Assembly (NCBI GenBank): GCA_028819255.1
Contig: JAPPMB010000003.1
Location: 1 to 64,000, forward strand
Direction of reading: 5' to 3'
DNA: 64,000 nucleotides
Source: Bryobacterales bacterium
GTDB lineage: Bacteria > Acidobacteriota > Terriglobia > Bryobacterales > UBA6623
The position numbers and the translations under genes were made by a program. This document shows positions 57,077 through 64,000 of the stretch, in pieces. The first letter of the stretch is position 1; each line of letters begins with the position of its first letter. The notes below the pieces were generated by a model. It was given only the letters and a program-made list of their open reading frames with translations. It did no database searches and was not told the origin of the DNA.

Positions 57077-57887
57077 CAGTTGCATTCCCAATGAGGGGCG
57101 AATCTGGTCCGTCCAGTGAGGCTCGGGCGCTCAGAGGGGACAATGCCAATCCAGAACACCGGTCTGCAATTCTCGAACGAATGTTCCGGAGCGACGCAGC
57201 TCAAGCGATCACAGCAGCGACCGCATCTCAGAATCGATGTTCCTGAGCGGCTGAGACGGGTTGCGCTTGGACCGGACATTCATGGAGGCGTGGATCCGAC
57301 AGGGTCCTGTCCCCCCGTCAACTGCAGCGGACGCAGTTGAAGGTCCGAGTGGGGATTGCTGAGGACGGCTGAGCGCAATCTGTCGGAATTCGTCGGACAG
57401 CACTGTTGGTTCGACACTGCTCACCTCGTTCGCGGATCGCCAAGACTCCACCGTCTTGCTTCCGCGCATGCTGGCTATTTCGGTGGGGACCTCGTAACCA
57501 CGCCCCTCCGACTCAAGGGAAGGCGTCTCGAATTGAAGTGTTCAACCGAGGCGACCGGCTCCGCTTTTCTCGAAATCCAGACACGAGACAGGCGGAGCGA
57601 TTCCGAAGTTCGCCTTGGAGCGGGCTCCGGACCGCTACGGCGACGGAATCGAAGAGGCCTCCCGACGGAGACACGGAAGTGACGTCTCGGTCTTGGAATG
57701 GAAGCGCGTGCCGCTTCGCTTCGGTCCGAAGGATCGTGTCCTGTACTTGGACCCCGTCTGGGGAGCAGCGCCGGCGGCCAGGAATTGCCACGCGAGTTGT
57801 TCGCAGCACATCGCAGCCACGCTTGCATTCGGAAGCCGCGAGGCCGGCACCTCGGCTGTGGCGGCACTCGCGTGATACCTTGCGAGG
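57077..57887. other. No supported gene
   Basis: About 810 bases before the sulfatase cluster. Frames on both strands are overlapping shadows; no RNA gene or repeat was recognised. Confidence 0.4.
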
Positions 57888-59318
57888 GTGGTCGCCGCCG
57901 TGATTCTCGCTCTCCTGCTCCCCGCAGCTGTCGCGGGGAAGCCCAACATCGTTCTGGTCATGGCCGATGACCTTGGCTACGGGCACCTCGGCTCCTACGG
58001 GCAGGACAGGATCAGGACACCCCATCTGGACAGGCTTGCCGCGGAGGGGATGCGGTTCACGCAAGCCTATGCCGGATCGACTGTCTGTGCGCCCTCGCGG
58101 AGTGTTCTGATTACGGGCCTCCACGGAGGCCACACATCCGTCAGGGGGAACCTTGGCGACGCCCACCTGCGGGATGAGGATGTCACCTTGGCCGAGGTCC
58201 TGAAGTCGGCGGGCTATGCGACAGGCGGTTACGGCAAATGGGGCCTTGGCCTTGCCGATAGTCCCGGCCACCCGCTGCGACAGGGCTTCGACGACTTTCT
58301 TGGCTACCTGCACCAGGTCCATGCACACTTCTTCTATCCGTTCTGGCTTACGCTCAATCACGGGCGGATGGACCTGCCCCTCAATAGGAACGGCGGTAGG
58401 GGGCAGTATTCGCACGACCTGATCTTCGACCGCGCCCTTGACTTCATCCGCGAGAATCGCGACGGACCGTTCTTTTGCTATCTCCCGGTCACCATTCCGC
58501 ATGTGGAACTCGCTGTGCCCGCCGATTCCCTCGCCGAGTACCTGGGAGAGTTTCCGGAGATCGGGGGAGGCCAGGAACGCCGGGTCGGGTACATCGTGTC
58601 ACCGAATCCCCGAGCCACCTACGCGGCGATGGTCTCGCGCCTTGATCGCGACATCGGGCGGCTCGTCGATCTGCTCGCGACGCTGGGAATCGCCGAAGAC
58701 ACCATCGTTATCTTCAATTCCGACAATGGGGCGCAGGCGAGATTTGACGTCAGCGAGGAGTTCTTTGATGCGACCGCAGGCCTGCGCGGGTATAAGGGCT
58801 CGATGTATGAGGGCGGTCTCAGGGTTCCCCAGATCGTCCGCTGGCCCGGCCATGTGGAGCCCGGTTCCGAAACTGACCATCTCACGTACTTTCCGGACAT
58901 GATGCCGACATTCGCGGAGCTTGCGGGCGTTGAGCCCCCATCCACCGACGGGATCTCAATCGTTCCCACGATCTTGAAGCAAGGCGGTCAGCGGCAGGCC
59001 GAGTGGCTTTACTGGGAACTGATCTCGAGTGGCAACCAACTGCGCAGTCAGGCCGCCCGCAAGGGGCGATGGAAGTTTGTACGCCCGCGGATGGACAGTC
59101 CGGTGGAAGTCTACGACCTACAGGAAGATGAGGGCGAGACGACGGATCTTGCAGCCAGACACTCGGACCTTGTGGAAGAGTTCGAGCGATGGGTGGATGA
59201 AAACAGGACTGAGCCTCCAGACCAGCCAGCACGCTCACCGGTCGGTTTCAGGGACTACGTCGAGCTCGGGCCGGTCCACCCGGCCGCGATGGGCGCCCGC
59301 AATTGGCCAAAGGACTGA
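57888..59318 (+). CDS. Formylglycine-type arylsulfatase, secreted
   Basis: A 476-aa type I sulfatase and the first of three in tandem. A signal-like start (VVAAVILALLLPAAVAG) runs into NIVLVMADDLGYGHLGSYG, the canonical N-terminal calcium-binding motif. The modified Cys is C67 in C-A-P-S-R; GKWGLG follows and FNSDNG (Asp-Asn) completes the site, with GYKGSMYEGGLRVPQIVRWP typical of arylsulfatase A-like enzymes. Start is GTG at 57888 with weak upstream complementarity. The next sulfatase begins 87 bases downstream. The substrate is not predictable beyond a sulfate ester. Confidence 0.92.
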   Translation: MVAAVILALLLPAAVAGKPNIVLVMADDLGYGHLGSYGQDRIRTPHLDRLAAEGMRFTQAYAGSTVCAPSRSVLITGLHGGHTSVRGNLGDAHLRDEDVTLAEVLKSAGYATGGYGKWGLGLADSPGHPLRQGFDDFLGYLHQVHAHFFYPFWLTLNHGRMDLPLNRNGGRGQYSHDLIFDRALDFIRENRDGPFFCYLPVTIPHVELAVPADSLAEYLGEFPEIGGGQERRVGYIVSPNPRATYAAMVSRLDRDIGRLVDLLATLGIAEDTIVIFNSDNGAQARFDVSEEFFDATAGLRGYKGSMYEGGLRVPQIVRWPGHVEPGSETDHLTYFPDMMPTFAELAGVEPPSTDGISIVPTILKQGGQRQAEWLYWELISSGNQLRSQAARKGRWKFVRPRMDSPVEVYDLQEDEGETTDLAARHSDLVEEFERWVDENRTEPPDQPARSPVGFRDYVELGPVHPAAMGARNWPKD

Positions 59319-59405
59319 GAGGCCGCATCCTCGTAATCCCACGTTCGCAGTCGCCGGTGGCCACGTCTCGCATGGGCGTCGCGACATACAATTGGGCTTC
59401 GTTCC

Positions 59406-60905
59406 ATGCGACGCCCCGCCCCAGCCCTAGTCCTCGCTCTCCTTGCGAGCGTAGCCTGTTCCTCCTCGAATCCCGCTCCGGGACCGATCAACGTCCTCTT
59501 TATCGCAGTCGATGACCTGAACGACTGGGTGGGCTGTCTTGGCGGCCACCCGCAGGCCCTCACACCGAACATTGACCGGCTGGCGTCCCGCGGAGTCCTG
59601 TTCACGAACGCACACTGTGCCGCACCGGCCTGCAATCCCTCTCGCGCGGCCGTGTTCAGCGGCAGAATGCCGCAGGTCACAGGAGTGTGGGCCAATGATC
59701 GAAGACAGACCTTGGGCCAGACGTTTCCGGAAGCACGACTGCTCCCCACGGTGTTTCAGGAAGCGGGCTATCGCGTGGCCGGGACCGGAAAGCTGCTGCA
59801 CTCCGGAGGGAGGGACGCGTTCGACGAGTTCTTCAGCGTCGGACAAAGGTGGAGCCCGTTGTCCCCGGAAGCAGTTGAGTACACGGCCGAGGAATTGTCG
59901 ACCAAGGGGACCGGGAACCCGACGCACCGGACTCGCGACAGCCAAGGTCGAGAGATCATCCTGCCCCTGAATCGCATGCCCTCGGACCGGCGCCCGGACC
60001 AGCCGGCCGGGGAGTCGTTCGACTGGGGGCCGTTCGACGTGCCCGACACCGACTTCGGTGACACCCAGATCACCGACTGGGCGATCGAACGGATCAACGA
60101 CACTTCCCGGAAGCCCTTCTTTCTCGGCGTCGGCTACTACCGACCGCATATCCCGCTCTGGGCTCCGAAGCGATTCTTTGATCGCTTCACCCTCTCCCCG
60201 GGCGAACTTCCGCCTGTGAAGGTCGACGACCTCGCCGATTTGAGCGAGACCGCCAGGAACTGGGCACTCGAGCCGGTTACGGCCGGCAGCCACGCCACGG
60301 TTGTGCGCCACGAGCAATGGCGCCCCGCCGTTGAGGCGTATCTTGCGAGCGTGACCTACGTGGACCACGAGATCGGCCGCCTGCTCAACGCACTGGACGG
60401 TTCCGCAGCAGCCGAGAACACCTTGATCGTGCTGTGGTCCGACCATGGCTGGCAACTCGGCGAGAAGGAGCATTGGGGCAAGTGGACCGGGTGGGAACGC
60501 TCCACCAAGGTGCCGCTGGTCGTCGCACCGCCGGCCATGCATGCCGACGGTTTCGCCGTTGGTTCGAGCAGCGACCAGCCAGTAGGCCTGATCGACATGT
60601 ATCCGACGCTGGTCGAGCTGTGTGGCGTCGAGGCACCCCCGGATCTTGACGGCAGGTCGCTCGTGCCTCTGTTGCGTGAACCAGGTCTTGTCACCGGGCG
60701 GGTCCTGGCGACGATGTTCGGTCCGAACAACGCGTCGCTTCGTACTGACCGGTGGCGCTACATCCGGTATGAGGACGGCTCGGAGGAACTCTATGACCAC
60801 TTCAGCGATCCGAACGAATGGGACAACCTTGCCGGATTGCAGGGATTTGCCGACCGCATCCAGGAGATGCGCAAGGCGGTTGCGCCGTACCTGACGGAGC
60901 ACTAG
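59406..60905 (+). CDS. Iduronate-2-sulfatase-like lipoprotein
   Basis: A 499-aa sulfatase of the iduronate-2-sulfatase-like group. The leader ends in a lipobox ([12 protein letters not shown]; Cys18), so the protein is probably membrane-anchored. [20 protein letters not shown] carries the calcium-binding Asp pair; C76-N-P-S-R is the formylglycine motif; [17 protein letters not shown] and [19 protein letters not shown] are characteristic of this subgroup. It lies 4 bases before the next sulfatase gene, so the two are surely co-transcribed. Uronate-containing sulfated polysaccharide is a plausible substrate, inferred from family only. Confidence 0.92.
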   Translation: MRRPAPALVLALLASVACSSSNPAPGPINVLFIAVDDLNDWVGCLGGHPQALTPNIDRLASRGVLFTNAHCAAPACNPSRAAVFSGRMPQVTGVWANDRRQTLGQTFPEARLLPTVFQEAGYRVAGTGKLLHSGGRDAFDEFFSVGQRWSPLSPEAVEYTAEELSTKGTGNPTHRTRDSQGREIILPLNRMPSDRRPDQPAGESFDWGPFDVPDTDFGDTQITDWAIERINDTSRKPFFLGVGYYRPHIPLWAPKRFFDRFTLSPGELPPVKVDDLADLSETARNWALEPVTAGSHATVVRHEQWRPAVEAYLASVTYVDHEIGRLLNALDGSAAAENTLIVLWSDHGWQLGEKEHWGKWTGWERSTKVPLVVAPPAMHADGFAVGSSSDQPVGLIDMYPTLVELCGVEAPPDLDGRSLVPLLREPGLVTGRVLATMFGPNNASLRTDRWRYIRYEDGSEELYDHFSDPNEWDNLAGLQGFADRIQEMRKAVAPYLTEH

Positions 60906-60909
60906 CCCC

Positions 60910-62340
60910 ATGAGAATGCTGCTGACACTCCTCGCTGCGGCCGGCCTCTCCTGTTCGGCCGGACCTGATGCCGTTTCGAACGCCCGTCCCAACGTCTTGC
61001 TCATCGCGGTCGACGATCTGCGTCCCGAGCTGGCCTCATTCGGTGCCTCGTACATTGAATCGCCGCGCATCGACCAGCTCGCGTCGAAGGGCAGGATCTT
61101 CCGCCGCCATTACGTCCAGGCCCCGACGTGCGGCGCGTCCCGATACGCCCTCCTGACAGGTCGCTATGGGCCCACCGGCAACCGCGCGCTCTTTGAGCGT
61201 GCCGAGCGGTTGAGCGACGATCCCGATTCGGTGCCTCCGAGCATGCCGGCCTGGTTCCGACAGCATGGCTACACGACCGTCTCGGTCGGCAAGGTTTCCC
61301 ATCATCCCGGCGGCCTTGGTGGGGACGACTGGAACGATTCCGACCAGCTCGAAATGCCGGATTCCTGGGTGCGCCATCTGCTGTCGGCCGGTCCCTGGCA
61401 GCACCCTCGGGGCTGGATGCATGGCTTGGCGAACGGAGAGATTCGGGTCGTCTCGTCGGAAATGGATGTGTTCCAGGCCGAGAACGGCCCGGACGCGATC
61501 TATCCCGACGGGGTGTCCATCGAGGAAGCGCTGCGCGAGTTGGACCAGCTGGCGGCCGATCCCGACACTCCGTTCTTCCTTGCGGTGGGCATCCTGCGCC
61601 CGCACTTGCCGTTCGGTGCGCCGCAACGGTACCTCGCGCCGTACGCGGGTGCGCAGCTGCCGCCCATACCACATCCCTCCAAGCCGGTGGGCAGGACGAC
61701 CTGGCATCCGTCGAACGAGTTTCATCAATACAACCGGTGGAATCGCGATCCGAATGAAGATGCGAACTTTGCCTTGGAGGTGCGGAGGCACTACGCCGCG
61801 TGCGTCAGCTACGCCGATGCGCAAGTCGGTCGGCTATTGGATCGGCTCGATGAATCCCGTGCGGGAGAGAACACGATCGTGGTTCTTTGGGGTGACCACG
61901 GCTGGCACTTGGGAGAGCACGCGGTTTGGGGCAAGCACACGCTCTTCGAGGAATCCCTGCGGTCGCCGCTCATCATTTCCCATTCCGGCATCCCGGAGCC
62001 GGGCGCGCCGACGGAGGCGATGGTCGAGACACTGGACGTGTTTCCCACACTCTGCGATCTCGCGGGGCTTCCCATGCCGGATTTCGTACACGGGACTTCG
62101 CTACGGCCCATGTTGGCCGCCCCGGATTCCATCGGTCATCCTGCGGTTGCGTACCACCGGCGGGCCAGGACGATTCGAACCGAGACCCATCGGTTGATCC
62201 TGCACGACGACGGCTACTCAGAACTGTACGACCACTCTTCGGTCGAAGGGGAAACCCGAAATGTCGCGGAGTCGAATGCGGCTCTGGTCAAGCAGCTTTC
62301 CCAGCGGCTCTCGGACCAGCTGAGCGTCGCCGACCTGTGA
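60910..62340 (+). CDS. Iduronate-2-sulfatase-like lipoprotein, CxAxR variant
   Basis: A 476-aa sulfatase closely similar in layout to its upstream neighbour: lipobox ([12 protein letters not shown]), [33 protein letters not shown] and [19 protein letters not shown]. The modification motif is C74-G-A-S-R, with Ala where most sulfatases have Pro. In known systems the oxygen-dependent generating enzyme prefers CxPxR, whereas the radical-SAM anaerobic maturase also accepts CxAxR. It follows the previous gene by 4 bases, so they form one operon. Activity should be retained if a suitable maturase exists elsewhere. Confidence 0.92.
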   Translation: MRMLLTLLAAAGLSCSAGPDAVSNARPNVLLIAVDDLRPELASFGASYIESPRIDQLASKGRIFRRHYVQAPTCGASRYALLTGRYGPTGNRALFERAERLSDDPDSVPPSMPAWFRQHGYTTVSVGKVSHHPGGLGGDDWNDSDQLEMPDSWVRHLLSAGPWQHPRGWMHGLANGEIRVVSSEMDVFQAENGPDAIYPDGVSIEEALRELDQLAADPDTPFFLAVGILRPHLPFGAPQRYLAPYAGAQLPPIPHPSKPVGRTTWHPSNEFHQYNRWNRDPNEDANFALEVRRHYAACVSYADAQVGRLLDRLDESRAGENTIVVLWGDHGWHLGEHAVWGKHTLFEESLRSPLIISHSGIPEPGAPTEAMVETLDVFPTLCDLAGLPMPDFVHGTSLRPMLAAPDSIGHPAVAYHRRARTIRTETHRLILHDDGYSELYDHSSVEGETRNVAESNAALVKQLSQRLSDQLSVADL

Positions 62341-62488
62341 GATCCTGTTGCCGCTTGACGCGGACCAGTGGCTCACCAGTCTTGGCCTCGATCTACTGCC
62401 CGGCGGAAGGTGAGGGTCCACGCACCGGGTAGCATCACGGCGTCCATCCTGACCGGCGACTCTTGTCGGGTCGCTCTCACCATCCCTA

Positions 62489-62755
62489 CCGTTTCCGAAT
62501 GACGCGCTGGCCGAAATCATCGATCGCCAGAAGGGCCGGGAGCCGAAGAGTGTGGCGCCGAACGTTCCTGCGGTTCTTGGCGAGCGATTCGAGCTCGAGA
62601 ACGTGTACCTGCCGTCGGAGCATGGAGTGTGGCTGCCGGATTCTGTGATCGAAGTAATGTCGCGGTAAGAGAGGGAGCGCACCCTGCCGACGAATAAGAA
62701 CCTGTACCGCAAACTGGGAGTGGAGGAGAACTTCATACTTTGCGGTCCGATCACG
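62489..62755 (+). pseudogene. Possible Uma2-family relic with in-frame stop
   Basis: One frame reads LPFPNDALAEIID... to LPDSVIEVMSR, then a stop (TAA), and continues without a shift as LPTNKNLYRKLGVEENFIL. The second part resembles the K-x-x-LYRxLGVxEYF segment that follows the catalytic Glu-Val block in Uma2-family proteins, and DSVIEVMSR resembles that block. The remainder is not recognisable. Matches are short, so the assignment is tentative. It sits between the sulfatase operon and vapBC. Confidence 0.35.
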
Positions 62756-62934
62756 CTGCCGCCGCGCTCCTCACACGCCCCACCAGTGTTTTCCGTGGCA
62801 GCCGCCGCCCGCTTGCGCCTGCCCTCTGCGTCCCCACATGCTCCGCCGAATCCCGAGGAATGGTGCTACGCGACCTCTCGCCACTTGTCAGTCGCTCTTG
62901 CCTGCTCGATGGTTAGCATCACTCGCAGGGGATT

Positions 62935-63381
62935 CTACAAGTACCTGCCTCCACCCAACGGATGCTGCCATCGCAGGCCGGGAAAGCGGGAAAAGTCCGA
63001 ATCCGTGGACACCATCGTGCAGCCATGCTCGATCGCCACAGCTGCGTGCTGCGCGTCGGCCACCAGCTTCCCAGTGGCCCCTGCGTCACGACAAAGCTGT
63101 TCGAAGATTGCGAAGTGATCGGGACCCGGGCCGACGACGCGAGCGTTCGGACGATCAGAGAGTTCCCGTATGAAGGCGAACACCTCGTCGACGGAAGAGG
63201 GTCTGGCGAAGACGCGACGGTTGGTTGCGATGCGGACCAGCCCCGACAGCGCTAGGACCGAGATTGCGAATGGCTCGGGACCTGTCGCTATGCGAACCAG
63301 CCACTGCGCGTATTTGGCATGGTCTGGAGTGGAGTCAACTCGGTGCGCATAAATCAGCACGTTGACATCCGGGAGCAACAT
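62935..63381 (-). CDS. vapC: VapC-type PIN-domain toxin
   Basis: A 148-aa PIN-fold ribonuclease, the toxin of a VapBC pair. MLLPDVNVLIYAHR gives the first catalytic Asp, ISVLALSGLVRIAT the Glu-equivalent helix region, KLVADAQHAAVAIEHG and TMVSTDSDFSRFPGL the C-terminal Asp residues. The ATG at 63381 lies 7 bases after the stop of the antitoxin gene; a start at 63420, inside vapB, would add 13 residues without conserved sequence. VapC toxins cut specific RNAs, often tRNA. The target is unknown. Confidence 0.9.
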   Translation of the reverse strand: MLLPDVNVLIYAHRVDSTPDHAKYAQWLVRIATGPEPFAISVLALSGLVRIATNRRVFARPSSVDEVFAFIRELSDRPNARVVGPGPDHFAIFEQLCRDAGATGKLVADAQHAAVAIEHGCTMVSTDSDFSRFPGLRWQHPLGGGRYL

Positions 63382-63388
63382 GTCTTGA

Positions 63389-63646
63389 TTAACGATCACG
63401 CCCGGCGAATCGAAACTCATCGTCAGCCGCTTCTAGCGCTCGCGGTCGGTCCAGATCAATCCCTGGACTCGGACCGCCACCGCCCACTGTGACTAACCGG
63501 AACGGTTTATCCACAGCAGGTTCTCGGCGTTTGATCGCATCGTCCAACGTCTTGCCGATGAAAGCGCTCACGCTGAGACCCTGGGCGGCAGCCTCTCTGC
63601 GCACCTGCACAGCTAGTCGGTCGTCAAGCGAAATCGTAGTCCGCAT
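63389..63646 (-). CDS. vapB: VapB-type ribbon-helix-helix antitoxin
   Basis: An 85-aa antitoxin. The N-terminal ribbon-helix-helix MRTTISLDDRLAVQVRREAA with LSVSAFIGKTLDDAI is the DNA-binding and dimer domain; the C-terminal tail with GIDLDRPRALEAADD would wrap the toxin. The start at 63646 (MRTTISL) is the family-typical one; eight more codons are open upstream. It is directly followed by vapC after 7 bases. Two direct repeats of GCATAAC immediately upstream are probable operator sites, so the pair is likely autorepressed. Confidence 0.9.
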   Translation of the reverse strand: MRTTISLDDRLAVQVRREAAAQGLSVSAFIGKTLDDAIKRREPAVDKPFRLVTVGGGGPSPGIDLDRPRALEAADDEFRFAGRDR

Positions 63647-63673
63647 ATGCAGAGCATAACATGTGCGCATAAC
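63643..63673 (-). promoter_or_regulatory. Direct repeats at the vapBC promoter
   Basis: GCATAAC occurs at 63654-63660 and again at 63667-63673 (13-base spacing), and a palindromic GCATATGC lies at 63643-63650 over the start codon. On the minus strand the first repeat contains a -10-like TATGCT (63653-63658), which would start transcription at or next to the ATG. Such repeats are typical operators for ribbon-helix-helix proteins. Confidence 0.5.
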
Positions 63674-64000
63674 TTCATCATCAATTGCCCCGCGTGGCTC
63701 GGGGAACCGAATCGCACTTCGTCATCCGTGTTCACAGTAGTCGAGCGCAAGCCTCTCGATGGCGAAGCCGGCGGTGTTCACGTCTTCCGCCTCCCAGGCC
63801 CGATGTGTTTTCGATCATGACCTCATCGGCGCCGACCCGCATCATGCCGACGAGAGCAAAGACCTGAGTCTTGTCGCATTCCGGCGCAATTCCCCTAGGC
63901 GCCACCACGGGGGTCGCGTTGACCGGTCAGCCGAGCGCGCCAAGCGTCGGCATCATCGCAGCCTGTCCGGGCTTCGCCTTCCTTCCGGGAAGGTCCAAGT
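63674..64000. other. No supported gene at right edge
   Basis: A minus-strand frame contains protein-like fragments (MMRVGADEVMIENTSG near 63840-63800), but no complete gene, start or domain can be called. Part of a gene entering from the right edge is possible. Confidence 0.3.

Noticed and set aside
1..64000. CRISPR array, rRNA operon, insertion sequence or prophage
   Set aside because: No regularly spaced repeats, rRNA signatures, transposase or phage structural genes were seen on either strand.

Overview
The window is GC-rich DNA from a Gram-negative bacterium. Signal peptides, lipoboxes, twin-arginine leaders and cytochrome c (CxxCH) motifs are abundant. The mix of DUF1592/DUF1552 pairs, Pirellula/Verrucomicrobium-type haem-binding dehydrogenases, PQQ dehydrogenases, ASPIC/UnbV (CRTAC1) proteins, formylglycine sulfatases and a fused indolepyruvate ferredoxin oxidoreductase suggests an Acidobacteriota- or Planctomycetota/Verrucomicrobiota-like organism. 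I favour Acidobacteriota, as inference only. No rRNA, CRISPR array, intact transposase or phage module was seen.

Layout: (1) 0-7 kb is an accessory zone: a higBA toxin-antitoxin pair with a palindrome at its promoter, two unrecognised proteins, a methyltransferase-lipoprotein pair, and much sequence with no gene. (2) 7-13.5 kb: a 1002-aa haem-containing dehydrogenase, a small lipoprotein, a YjbQ-family protein and an SDR. (3) 13.6-21.6 kb: a GT39-type membrane glycosyltransferase converges on the core operon rpmI-rplT-pheS-pheT (no infC; PheT lacks the usual N-terminal tRNA-binding insert), followed by a DUF885-like lipoprotein that has lost its zinc motif and a small secreted protein. (4) 21.7-28 kb: secreted hydrolases, PhoD then a coupled metallophosphoesterase-sulfatase-YHYH operon. 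(5) 28-36 kb: a broken Uma2-family gene, the fused ketoacid:ferredoxin oxidoreductase, a bacilliredoxin and a quinoprotein with an N-terminal cytochrome c. (6) 36-44 kb: methyltransferase, then a secreted TPR protein overlapping a CRTAC1 protein, followed by DUF1592 and DUF1552 proteins and tRNA-Leu(UAG). (7) 44-55 kb: a cupin protein, glnA with a hairpin, a propeller-PHP (DUF3604) protein, a dihaem cytochrome coupled to a PQQ alcohol dehydrogenase, a prohibitin and an M19 dipeptidase. (8) 55-64 kb: a locally less GC-rich patch with an HExxH protein, three tandem sulfatases, a second Uma2-like relic and a vapBC pair.

Most of the cargo points to periplasmic or cell-surface oxidation and ester hydrolysis: four sulfatases, two phosphoesterases, three haem/PQQ systems. 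This fits a heterotroph using sulfated or phosphorylated organic matter. Toxin-antitoxin pairs and Uma2 relics mark the variable segments. Several N-termini were moved inward from the longest reading frame on the basis of ribosome binding sites, overlaps or signal peptides, and these choices are stated.
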